From assembly GCA_002708845.1 (NCBI GenBank), contig PAPI01000032.1, positions 1-64,000 of the forward strand: a stretch of DNA of 64,000 nt, in the 5' to 3' direction. The notes beneath the pieces are model-generated. The model saw only the letters and a program-made list of their open reading frames with translations. It was not told the origin of the DNA and did not search any database. The DNA comes from Leeuwenhoekiella sp. (GTDB lineage Bacteria > Bacteroidota > Bacteroidia > Flavobacteriales > Flavobacteriaceae). The first letter of the stretch is position 1. The number at the start of each line of letters is the position of its first letter. Shown here one piece after another: positions 19,076 through 27,463 of this stretch. The translations under genes and the position numbers were made by a program.

Positions 19076-20965
19076 ATGAAAAATATAATCAAAAAAATAA
19101 GTATTCTCGCACTGGCAGCGCTACCACTCACGTATGGCTCCTGTGGCGATGATTTTTTAGAGGAAGAGCTGGTCTCAGTACTCACACAGGGAAGATACAA
19201 CGAACCTGAAGGCATAGACGAACTCGTAAATGGTGCTTACGAAGGTTTGCGTTTTCACTTCAATTATGAGTGGTCTTATGCACTTACCAATTATGGAACG
19301 GACACGTTCACAAACGGAGGAGGTGCTAATCACATCAAGTGGAATCAATATACCAATGATCTGGATGCAACCGAAGGTGCAAATCTGGCTCCCTATTGGG
19401 ACAATATGTATGCACAAATAAATCTGGCAAACATAGGCCTTACCAAGACGCCTGAAGTACTGGCTTCAAATGAGAGTCTGCGCAACACCCGTATGGGAGA
19501 ACTCTACTTTTTTAGAGGCTTTAATTATCTCAATCTGGTAACCCAATTTGGGGATGTGCCTATTTCTACAGAGCCCATAACCTCAGATCGGGCCGATTTT
19601 CCACGTCAGCCCAAAGCAGAGGTATTCAATCTGATTATTGACGATTTAACCAAAGCTACTGAAATGCTTCCGGTAGAAGAAACTCAGGAAGGGCGTTTGA
19701 CAAAGGCTGCCGCCCGTCATTTTCTGGCTAAAGCCTACCTCATACGGGCCAGCGAGATGAATTCAGATATCACGGAGGCTGATGATCTTCAAATGGCTGC
19801 CAGCCTTGCAGATCAGGTGATTGCAGAGCGCACCCTGGCTCCAGATTATATGGACATATTCAACTACACCGCAGTAAACGGCCCTAACGAGCGCCTTTCT
19901 GAAATCCTGCTGGCCGCCCAGTTTGACGACAATCAGGCTTTGCTGGGGCGGTACGGAAATCAAACACACCTCTATTTTCTTTCAGTGTATCGCTTTTTTC
20001 CCGGTATGACCCGTAATATTTACGACGGTCGAGAGTTTCAGCGCTTAAAGCCTACCGATTTTGGTCTGGATAATTTTGACCGGGTTAACGACTCGCGTTT
20101 TTATAAGAGTTTCCAGACCTCGTATCTGGCTCAAAATACCAACTCTGTACCCACCTGGACTGCCGCAAATGCACCCAGTCCTGATTTGGTAGGAGAATTG
20201 AAATTTAATGTTGGTGACACCGCAGCTATATATGTGGTTAATGAGATGGATGATATGCGTTTTACTCCAGATTTTAAAGCTTCCATAGCTCCGCTGGTAC
20301 TGGCGCGTTATGCAGTTAATAGTGAAGGTGATCAGGTTACAGACTGGAACATCAGCACCTACCCCTCGCTATCTAAATACCGGGCACCATTTAGAACCAG
20401 TCCTAATGACGCCAAAGGTACTCGTGATGGGATCTTGGCCCGACTGGGAGAGACTTACCTCATCGCTGCCGAGGCTTATGGCCGTATGGGGCAATATGGC
20501 CAGGCTCTGGACTACATTAATGAATTACGTGAACGCGCCGCTTATAAAGAGGGGGAAGATCGTGGTTATGTATATTACCTCACCGAACCTGAAGTTGATT
20601 TTGGGGAAACCAACGCTACAAACACGGCGATGCTGGCTACTGAAAACTTTTTCACCCCGGGGACGGCAGAGGCTAATGCTCAAATTTATCCTCCCGGAGT
20701 TGGCTCCAAGGCCGATATGTTTATTGAGTTTATTCTGAATGAACGCGCGCGTGAACTAATGGGTGAGTTTTACCGTTGGGTAGACTTAACACGTACCGAA
20801 AGATTGATATCACGGGCAAAAGCTTTCAACCCCGAAGCAGCAGCAAATGTGAGTGAAAAGTTTACATTGCGTCCCGTACCACAATCGTATCTCGATGCAT
20901 TGATCATAGATGGTAAACGACTTAGCAATAGCGAGAAAGAGGCTATGCAAAACCCCGGTTACTAG
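19076..20965 (+). CDS. SusD/RagB-family outer-membrane glycan-binding lipoprotein
   Basis: Surface glycan-binding partner of the SusC channel. The signal ends in a lipoprotein-type Cys near residue 23 (YGSCGDDFLEEE). TPR-like helices typical of SusD are visible (RMGELYFFRGFNYLNLVTQFGDVP, split here only by my reading, then RLTKAAARHFLAKAYL). The C-terminal region has the hallmark ILNERARELMGEFYRWVDL followed by a tail of P-Q-S-Y-L and a final NPGY. Length 629 aa is on the long side for SusD. It is preceded by susC and followed by an intrinsic terminator, so susCD is a two-gene unit. Confidence 0.93.
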   Translation: MKNIIKKISILALAALPLTYGSCGDDFLEEELVSVLTQGRYNEPEGIDELVNGAYEGLRFHFNYEWSYALTNYGTDTFTNGGGANHIKWNQYTNDLDATEGANLAPYWDNMYAQINLANIGLTKTPEVLASNESLRNTRMGELYFFRGFNYLNLVTQFGDVPISTEPITSDRADFPRQPKAEVFNLIIDDLTKATEMLPVEETQEGRLTKAAARHFLAKAYLIRASEMNSDITEADDLQMAASLADQVIAERTLAPDYMDIFNYTAVNGPNERLSEILLAAQFDDNQALLGRYGNQTHLYFLSVYRFFPGMTRNIYDGREFQRLKPTDFGLDNFDRVNDSRFYKSFQTSYLAQNTNSVPTWTAANAPSPDLVGELKFNVGDTAAIYVVNEMDDMRFTPDFKASIAPLVLARYAVNSEGDQVTDWNISTYPSLSKYRAPFRTSPNDAKGTRDGILARLGETYLIAAEAYGRMGQYGQALDYINELRERAAYKEGEDRGYVYYLTEPEVDFGETNATNTAMLATENFFTPGTAEANAQIYPPGVGSKADMFIEFILNERARELMGEFYRWVDLTRTERLISRAKAFNPEAAANVSEKFTLRPVPQSYLDALIIDGKRLSNSEKEAMQNPGY

Positions 20966-21006
20966 ACTCAAAATCATGCTATAAACGAGTTACCTTTAAT
21001 AAGAAT

Positions 21007-21047
21007 CCGGTCAGACCTTTTTTTGGGGTCTGATCGGTTCTGTTTTA
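21007..21047 (+). terminator. Intrinsic terminator after susCD
   Basis: Arms CCGGTCAGACC (21007-21017) and GGTCTGATCGG (21027-21037) form 11 pairs with one G-U and a 9-base loop, followed by a T-rich run. It separates susD from GH31, so GH31 needs read-through or its own promoter in the short gap before 21061. Confidence 0.75.
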
Positions 21048-21060
21048 ATCAAAACCCAAT

Positions 21061-23490
21061 ATGATACGCATTTTACTCGGTTTAATTATTGTACTCACCG
21101 GTATCAAAACAACTGCCCAGACCGGTCTTGGTGATTTTCAGAATATAGAAATCCAAAACGAAAACTATCTTCAGATCAGGACAGACCACGCCCGGTTGCG
21201 TATAGAAATCTGCTCTGAAAAAATACTTCGTATACGAAGTGCTTGGGAGGGCTCTTTTGAAGCTGATGAACCCTATATGGTTGTAAAATACGATTGGCCA
21301 GCAACCGCCTATGAGCTGACCGACTCAAATGAGAATCTCACCCTGGAAACCGGAAAATTGACCGTTCGCATATCTAAGAATCCGGTTCAAATAAGCATTT
21401 TAGATTCAGAGGGCAACTTGTTAAACACAGATGCTTCTGCCGGAAACTACAGAAACAACGAAAAAGTAGGAGCCCATAAACAACTCTTTTCTGACGAGCA
21501 TTTCTTCGGCCTGGGAGAGCGTATGGACTTTTTAGACCGAAGGGGTAAAAAAACAGAGCTTACCGTTGGCCGGGGCCAGGGCTTACCGCATATCGTAGGG
21601 GCCTATGATGTGCTCAAAGCCAATTACAGTCCGGTTCCCTTTATGATGAGCACGCGGGGTTACGGTATATTTTTTCACACCCCCTTTACCTCCACCTGGG
21701 ATTTGGGGCATGAGAGTACCAATACCTACAGCTTCGAGGCCGAAGGCGGCGAATTGGATTACTACTTCATTTACGGTCCCGACTTCCCTGCTATTCTGGA
21801 TGGCTATACCGATCTTACGGGCAAAGCTCCGCTTTTGCCTAAAGCTGCTTTAGGCCTGCACGTAGGCACGTATAGTGGTGGCACCTGGGGACATGAGGAG
21901 AAAACCTCAGACCACTATCCGGTTGACCTGGTCCGCAAATTCAGGGAATTGAATATTCCCATAGACATCCTGCATCTGGATTCTACCTGGCGCATCTTTG
22001 GTAAAAATGGCGGGAGTGGCGCTACCACTTTTGAGTGGCGGGAAACTTTTGAAAACCCGGAAGCCATGTTTGACAGCCTGTATGCCGAAGGATTGAGTAT
22101 GGTGGGGGTACACGTAAGACCCCGCTTTGACAATGGAAACAAATTAGATCTTTTGGATCAGGCACGTAAAGCCGGATTCGTATATCCGGAACCCAATAAC
22201 ACCGGGGAGTTTGTAAACTTTTTTGATGACGAAGCAGTAGACTGGTGGTGGAATAACGGTGCCAAACGCCTGGCTGATAGCGGCGCGATGTTTTTTAAAA
22301 CCGACGAAGGCAGCGCCTTTGGGCGTAAAGCAAACGAAAGCAACAAAACCGGCCCTCAGGGACCTGAGATTAAAAGATTACACAACCTGTTTCCCCTGGC
22401 CTATGCCAAAGCACCTTATGAAAAATTTCAGGAATACAACGGCCAGCGCGGAATGAATCATACCCGAGAGGGTTATGCCGGTATACAACGCTATCCCTTT
22501 ATATTCGCAGGCGACTGGCCCAGTGAATGGCAGTATTTTGAACCGGTGATCAAAGCGGGTTTAAACATAGGGCTTTCGGGGGTTAGCAACTGGGCGCATT
22601 GTATGGGCGGCTTTGAACACGTGGCAGACCCCGAACTGTACATCCGCTGGACGCAGTTTGGTCTTCTCAGTCCCATTGCCCACCTTTTTGGCATGGAGCA
22701 TCCCAATTATAAAGAACCCTGGGCTTATGGCGAGGAGGCTTTAGCCAATTTTAAAAAATACGATGAGATGCGCTACCGCCTTGCACCCTATCTCTACAGC
22801 GCGATGTATGAAAACCACCTGACCGGTAAACCTATGATGCGGGCATTGGTTTTAGACTACCAAAACGATCCCAATGTATATGACATTACAGATCAATATT
22901 TGTTAGGTAATGATCTCATGGTATGCCCGGTAACGACCAAAGGAGCAAAAACCAGAACGGTATACCTTCCTGAAGGCAACTGGGTCAATTACTGGACCGG
23001 CGAAAAACATTCGGGAAAACAATACCTCAACGTGTTGTGTCCGCTTGATCAAATCCCGATTTTCATAAAATCAGGCGCAATTATCGCAACACAGGAGTTG
23101 GTACAAACCTTAGATTCAAAAACTCCCAAAGAGGTAATACTAAACATTTACCCTGGAGCAGATAATGCCTTTACACTCTACGATGATGACGGAAAAAGCC
23201 TGAAATACCAAAATGGAAATTTTACTGCTACACAGTTTGAACTGAAGACTGAAAAAAACTTTATGAGTTTTATAAGGCGGGAATCAAGCAACGGCTTCGA
23301 CCTGAATACTAGAAGTTATGCATATCAGGTACATGTTGACCAAAAACCCGATAGATTATGGGTAAACGGAGAAGAAGTTGACCTGAATACGATATCTCAA
23401 AGAGGAATTAGTTACAATCAAAAAGACAAAGTATTACAACTAAGTATCGGCCCTAGAGTAAACATTCAGAATTTTAAGATAAAGCTTTAA
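21061..23490 (+). CDS. GH31-family alpha-glycosidase, secreted
   Basis: Family GH31 enzyme, a group containing alpha-glucosidases, alpha-xylosidases and alpha-galactosidases. A signal peptide ends near residue 20 (IKTTAQ). The N-terminal beta-sandwich is followed by the barrel: the IDILHLDSTW strand near 301-310, the nucleophile Asp415 in FFKTDEGSAFG and the probable acid/base Asp485 in FAGDWPSEW. C-terminal beta domains include GNWVNYWTGE and DNAFTLYDDDG. Length 809 aa is normal. Position just after susCD suggests it trims an alpha-linked side residue of the imported glycan; which one is unknown. Confidence 0.9.
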   Translation: MIRILLGLIIVLTGIKTTAQTGLGDFQNIEIQNENYLQIRTDHARLRIEICSEKILRIRSAWEGSFEADEPYMVVKYDWPATAYELTDSNENLTLETGKLTVRISKNPVQISILDSEGNLLNTDASAGNYRNNEKVGAHKQLFSDEHFFGLGERMDFLDRRGKKTELTVGRGQGLPHIVGAYDVLKANYSPVPFMMSTRGYGIFFHTPFTSTWDLGHESTNTYSFEAEGGELDYYFIYGPDFPAILDGYTDLTGKAPLLPKAALGLHVGTYSGGTWGHEEKTSDHYPVDLVRKFRELNIPIDILHLDSTWRIFGKNGGSGATTFEWRETFENPEAMFDSLYAEGLSMVGVHVRPRFDNGNKLDLLDQARKAGFVYPEPNNTGEFVNFFDDEAVDWWWNNGAKRLADSGAMFFKTDEGSAFGRKANESNKTGPQGPEIKRLHNLFPLAYAKAPYEKFQEYNGQRGMNHTREGYAGIQRYPFIFAGDWPSEWQYFEPVIKAGLNIGLSGVSNWAHCMGGFEHVADPELYIRWTQFGLLSPIAHLFGMEHPNYKEPWAYGEEALANFKKYDEMRYRLAPYLYSAMYENHLTGKPMMRALVLDYQNDPNVYDITDQYLLGNDLMVCPVTTKGAKTRTVYLPEGNWVNYWTGEKHSGKQYLNVLCPLDQIPIFIKSGAIIATQELVQTLDSKTPKEVILNIYPGADNAFTLYDDDGKSLKYQNGNFTATQFELKTEKNFMSFIRRESSNGFDLNTRSYAYQVHVDQKPDRLWVNGEEVDLNTISQRGISYNQKDKVLQLSIGPRVNIQNFKIKL

Positions 23491-23591
23491 AAAATTAAGA
23501 GAATAACGCGCTCGCAGACATTATTTTAAAGGCTTTTTAAGAGTAAAAACGCCCGGGGCTTTCGTATTTTTACGCTCCCTAAATAAACGAT

Positions 23592-24761
23592 TTGAACTCT
23601 AAAGATTTCCGCCGCGTAAAAAAACTTGCCGATCTTGATTTAGACTATCAGGAACTCAAAGAAGACTTCAGTATTCTAAGTTCACTGGCAGCAAATATTG
23701 CAGGTACCGAGCTCTCTGAAGTAAACTTTATTGACAATTTCACGCAATGGACGGTTGCCAGTACCCTCGGAGGCTTTAGTCAAAAACCTCGGGAAGAAGC
23801 CATCTGTAATTACACCATTGAAGAAGATCACCATCTGGAAATTGATCTAGCTCAGGATGAACGCTTTAAAAACAGCAGGTACGTTACTCAGGAGGGCTAC
23901 AAATATTATTATGGTATTCCCCTCAAAATTGGGGATGATATCGCCATAGGTACCCTTTGTGTGGGTGGTAAAAATTCTGAGAAACTGAATGACACGCAGA
24001 TTGAACAACTGCAATTGATAGCAAATCAAATCGTTAAGCGCATTCAGCTCAAATTTGAACTTAAACTGGCTAAAGAACATATACTTCGTGAACGTAAGCT
24101 CAAACGCCAATTGGCACACGATGTCCGCAGTCCGCTTAGTGGAATTTCTCAACTCGTCGAACTTACAGATTTTAACGATTCGTCAAAAGAAGAACTTGGG
24201 CAAATAATCAAACTCATTGCCTCGAGTGCCGAGTCGGTCTTAGAGCTCACCGATGAAATTCTAAACGATATTCTCATTGAAGATGAATTAAAGAAAAGCA
24301 AATCGGTTTTTACCTTTGAAGGCCTGGGTCATAAACTGCTTAATTTATACAGGCCTCAGGCCGAAGCAAAAAAAATAAGCTTTACCGTAGACTACGATTC
24401 CATAAAACGGGAATTTACCGGTAAGAATTTACTGCCATTGATTGGAAACCTCATCTCCAATGCAATCAAATTTACTGCGGAAGGGGGAAGCGTAAGAGTT
24501 GATCTGAATTTAACAGGCTTAAAACCCAAAGATGAAAAAATCAGCGTACGGGTTGAAGATACGGGTATCGGTATGACTTCAGAGCAAATTGAAACCATTA
24601 CCCAAACTGATACTCGCTACCGACTTAAAAGCTCGGGTGCTAACGGTTTTGGAATGGGATTGCTGTTTGTACGCGAATTGACGGAAGATCTGGGGGGTAC
24701 TTTGAATATTCAATCTGAGCCCGGTAAGGGAACGGAAGTTACGATCCGGATTCCGCTTTAA
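23592..24761 (+). CDS. GAF-domain sensor histidine kinase
   Basis: Soluble two-component sensor kinase. Residues about 20-155 form a GAF domain (PLKIGDDIAIGTLCVGG), a coiled linker follows, and the HisKA helix carries the phosphoacceptor His176 in LAHDVRSPLSG. The ATPase domain has an N box (NLISNAIKF, 286-294), G1 box VEDTGIGM (321-328) and G2 box GFGMGLLFV. No transmembrane segment is seen. The only start in frame before the GAF domain is TTG at 23592; an in-frame stop lies 12 bases upstream. Its likely partner, a receiver gene on the opposite strand just downstream, is a pseudogene, so this kinase may be orphaned. Confidence 0.85.
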   Translation: MNSKDFRRVKKLADLDLDYQELKEDFSILSSLAANIAGTELSEVNFIDNFTQWTVASTLGGFSQKPREEAICNYTIEEDHHLEIDLAQDERFKNSRYVTQEGYKYYYGIPLKIGDDIAIGTLCVGGKNSEKLNDTQIEQLQLIANQIVKRIQLKFELKLAKEHILRERKLKRQLAHDVRSPLSGISQLVELTDFNDSSKEELGQIIKLIASSAESVLELTDEILNDILIEDELKKSKSVFTFEGLGHKLLNLYRPQAEAKKISFTVDYDSIKREFTGKNLLPLIGNLISNAIKFTAEGGSVRVDLNLTGLKPKDEKISVRVEDTGIGMTSEQIETITQTDTRYRLKSSGANGFGMGLLFVRELTEDLGGTLNIQSEPGKGTEVTIRIPL

Positions 24762-24787
24762 CCCGAAAACTTAAGATTCCGGAAAAT

Positions 24788-25099
24788 CTAGAATGCGTTC
24801 AGGTATTCTTCACAGATAGGCAGATGCTCTTTTTTAAAAGGTTTGGAAACGAATTGACATACTTTAGGGTACACAACCACCCGGATATAATCTTCTTTAT
24901 TAACAGAAGAGGTTACAACTATTACATGAACTGGAGCACTAGCATGTTTTTCGTGAAGGGAGTCCAGAAACAGTCAGCCGTTCATTATGGGCATATTAAT
25001 ATCCAAAAGCACTAAAAATGGAATTTCAGGATGAGTTGCAATGTCTTGTCCTGAAATAGCTATACACAATTCTACAATCAAGCATACATAACCCCGGGA
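24788..25099 (-). pseudogene. Response-regulator receiver domain remnant
   Basis: Read on the minus strand this frame gives ATHPEIPFLVLLDINMPIMNG, broken up by a TGA at 24974-24976 where a Trp codon is expected, then LFLDSLHEKHASAPVHVIV, VTSSVNKEDYIR and QFVSKPFKKEHL. The phosphoacceptor Asp strand (LLDINMP), the Thr/Ser strand (VTSS) and the Lys strand (SKPF) of a CheY-like receiver are all there. The N-terminal acidic pair is missing and the frame is closed upstream by TAA at 25100-25102. It faces the histidine kinase tail to tail. I infer a single-domain response regulator that has decayed. Confidence 0.75.
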
Positions 25100-25113
25100 T
25101 TAAGCTAGGATAA

Positions 25114-25398
25114 AGGCAAGGTGATCCCTTCATTATCTATAGGGCTTGCACGCCATTTGAAATTTCACTCAATAACTTTGTATTATACGGGAAACGCATC
25201 AGCAGTTATGCTATAGACCATGAAATTCTGTTTTCCGTCTCGAAAAATAACGACCTCTAAAATGGGTTACGGCAGCAACTCGCTTCCAATGTAAAGAAAC
25301 GTGATAAAATCCCTACCCCTGAGCTTATAGAGCGCCAGCAAGGCGCTATTCTGGAATAGCGGGAACTATTGTACGCACATGAACAGCAACAATTTTAA
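25114..25398 (+). pseudogene. Decayed reading frame with two internal stops, unrecognised
   Basis: A coding-like plus-strand frame reads FEISLNNFVLYGKRISSYAI, then a TAA at 25258-25260, then NGLRQQLASNVKKRDKIPTP, ELIERQQGAILE, a TAG at 25357-25359 and RELLYAHEQQQF. Composition looks like real protein on both sides of each stop. I do not recognise the family. It overlaps the end of the receiver remnant on the other strand and precedes an intact small membrane protein. Confidence 0.4.
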
Positions 25399-25434
25399 AA
25401 AAATCAGATCTTTACAAAAAGGGATTGTAATCAA

Positions 25435-25743
25435 ATGAAAAATTTAATTATAGGATTTTTACTTGCTGTTTTCCCGATATATAATTTTTTTTCCTGGATA
25501 TATATTTTTACCAAATACCCCGAGAATCAATCATTTAGACAGGAAAATCATGAGGATTTGTTTTTTGGTATTCCCACTTCAAATAGTTGGTTTCTGGTCA
25601 TCAACATGGCTTTTTTAATAAGTGCAATTGTATTTTTACTTAGGTTTAAACATACTGAAGCCTTATCGATCAAGATCTTAGGCAGTATCACTGCATTTAT
25701 TTTAGTGCTTATGTTACTCTACAATTTTTGGGCATTACTTTAA
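25435..25743 (+). CDS. Small integral membrane protein, hypothetical
   Basis: A 102-aa protein with three predicted membrane segments: about 4-24 (LIIGFLLAVFPIYNFFSWIY), 51-70 (NSWFLVINMAFLISAIVFLL) and 80-101 (ILGSITAFILVLMLLYNFWA). The loop between the first two is polar. An ATG start and a regular open frame support a real gene, though no family was recognised. It lies alone among decayed genes. Confidence 0.6.
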   Translation: MKNLIIGFLLAVFPIYNFFSWIYIFTKYPENQSFRQENHEDLFFGIPTSNSWFLVINMAFLISAIVFLLRFKHTEALSIKILGSITAFILVLMLLYNFWALL

Positions 25744-26049
25744 CTAGAATCTTTAAGTTCAAGTCCCCAATTAACATACGTATTGCAGCTCGAATGAACA
25801 ATTTTCAATAGATCATATTGAAACTTTTGATCTACTAATTTTCAGCTCTATAAAGCCTATTGTTGGGTATTTCCTCATCAAGCAACAAAACAGACCGCTA
25901 AAAACGGGACAATAAAAGTACTTTAGAAAATACACCCTCTCTAAAACCGCATAAACACAAAAAAGAGAGTAACCTGTTTTGGATTACTTCCCTTTAAGTT
26001 CGTGCTTTCTGTAATACAGCTGCTAGGATAAACATTATACTTTCAAGCT
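25744..26049. other. Intergenic region with one possible terminator
   Basis: No gene is recognised in these 306 bases. A hairpin-like stretch at about 25959-25995 (AAAAAAGAGAGTAACC, then GGATTACTTCCCTTT with a bulge) could end transcription of the small membrane gene. The remainder is AT-rich and unstructured as far as I can see. Confidence 0.4.
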
Positions 26050-26223
26050 ATGCTGACGAATTTTAATTTAATAGTACTTCAATTACCTCCGGGCACGCAA
26101 AACCCAGACGATAATTTCCCTTTAGATTTTAATGATCCCTTTGATCTGGTTGTTTTTGTAATCCCTCCCGTAATCCTTATCGTGCTGTATATGATTTGGA
26201 GAAAGAAACGCAGAAAACTTTAA
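26050..26223 (+). CDS. 57-aa single-pass membrane protein, hypothetical
   Basis: The frame begins MLTNFNLIVLQLPPGTQNPD, continues with an acidic stretch (DNFPLDFNDPFD), a single hydrophobic helix at about 32-50 (LVVFVIPPVILIVLYMIW) and ends in a basic tail RKKRRKL. A Pro-Gly-rich, Asp-rich front, one helix and a basic cytoplasmic end is a layout seen in many very small Flavobacteriia proteins. The gene is short but complete with ATG and stop. Function is unknown. Confidence 0.6.
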   Translation: MLTNFNLIVLQLPPGTQNPDDNFPLDFNDPFDLVVFVIPPVILIVLYMIWRKKRRKL

Positions 26224-26683
26224 GCTTTCAAGCCTATTCTCATTTGAAAATATTCGGTAGTACTATTTCAGGATAGGGCAACTCCCAATCAAAGCCCAAT
26301 ATAGAGCATCAGATTATAAGAAACACAGACTTGAAAACGGAATTTTTAAGATTTTAGTAAGACCTCAAAAAAATGTAACTTGGTAAATTAAGTCATTGAT
26401 TTATATAATTTTATCGAACTTAAAATTCTATTTATTAAAGATCTGCAATCATTTACCTTACTCTCGGTAAGCTAGATGCTTAACAATCCTATATAAATAG
26501 TTTTAATATTGAATTATTGTATTTTATTGCTATAAATCATAATTTACCTTAAAGTCTGTTGTAATGGATTTCTTCCTAATAAATCGTACTGCATCAATAT
26601 ATAATCCTAATTGGATAGCGAGCTATGAGAAGTACGCCTGCATGTGTAATGAGGAATAAAACAGTATCGTTTTAATAGATTAA
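26224..26683. other. AT-rich intergenic region, no feature seen
   Basis: Across 460 bases I see no protein frame with recognisable content. A 31-codon ATG frame at 26564 has no support. The 3' part is presumably the former promoter of the BLUF gene. Confidence 0.5.
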
Positions 26684-27097
26684 GTCAAAAAGCCGCCAAT
26701 AATCTACGCTATCTGTTATGTAAGCGATGCAAGTAAGGAATTAAAAAAAGATGATCTCATACTGCTCTATGAACAAACAGTTCAAAACAATTACAGATCA
26801 GATGTAACCGGAGTTTTAATCTATAAGGATGGAAGTTTCTTTCAAATTCTTGAAGGAGAGAAACAAACCCTGATTTCTTTATTTGAAAAAATAAAAAAGG
26901 ATACAAGACATAGCCACATACTTACACTTTTCAGTAAGGAAAGTGTTCGTGTTTTTGAGGATTATCAAACCGGCTTTAGCATTGTAGATAATTATGAAGG
27001 ACTCGAAAGTCTCAGATCCTTTTTAGACGATAAAAGAGATATCTCTACAACCTCGGCCTGTGTTGAAGGCATTATAAAATCGGTTTTAAAAGTTTAA
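26684..27097 (+). pseudogene. BLUF blue-light photoreceptor gene lacking a start codon
   Basis: The frame encodes a nearly full BLUF domain, which binds FAD and senses blue light: IYAICYVSDASKEL, NNYRSDVTGVLIY, SFFQILEGEKQTL and RHSHILTLFSKESVR. The flavin-contacting Tyr (CYVS), Asn (QNN) and Gln (FFQILEG) are kept, and there are no internal stops to the TAA at 27095. A C-terminal tail of about 40 residues follows. However, after the upstream TAA at 26681-26683 no ATG, GTG or TTG exists before or inside the domain. ATA at 26699 sits where the initiator Met would be expected (ATA-ATC-TAC-GCT). Either the start was lost by a G-to-A change or a rare AUA start is used. Confidence 0.75.
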
Positions 27098-27247
27098 TTG
27101 AAAATTACAAGGCATTTACACCCGGTTGGGCTGCGATTGTATCACCACTCAATAAAGGTAACTTAATGTAGATCATAAAATTCTAGGGTTTGTGTGCAAT
27201 GGTATCGCGGGCTCTTGATTTTAGTCTTAATCGTTTCAATAAAGATT

Positions 27248-27463
27248 CTAATCTAGATATTCATACAAATCCTCCGCATCCAGTCCACAATAGGTGGCAA
27301 ATTCATATACCGTTACAAACTGATGCGGTTCCTTACGTAAAAACACTTTAATGTCAGACAAGAGTTGTCGTCCATAACGCTCACTTTTTCCGGTGATACA
27401 CTGTACATCTTTGGGAAATACACACAGGCGTCTGTTTTCATAACGATCTAATCTGTGATAACA
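27248..27463 (-). pseudogene. Small conserved-looking protein frame without a start codon
   Basis: The minus-strand frame reads YHRLDRYENRRLCVFPKDVQ, then CITGKSERYGRQLLSDIKVF, LRKEPHQFVTVYEFATYCGL and DAEDLYEYLD. The helical, basic ITGKS-RYGRQLL segment looks like a small DNA-binding or phage-type regulatory protein common in Flavobacteriia, but I cannot name a family. The frame is closed upstream by TAG at 27464-27466 and has no ATG, GTG or TTG before residue 30. It is probably a truncated or frameshifted gene. Confidence 0.45.

Noticed and set aside
24824-25015. 63-aa plus-strand frame
   Set aside because: It is the complement of the receiver-domain remnant, whose motifs lie on the minus strand.
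26564-26659. 31-codon ATG frame before the BLUF gene
   Set aside because: Too short, no recognisable content, and not in frame with the BLUF domain.
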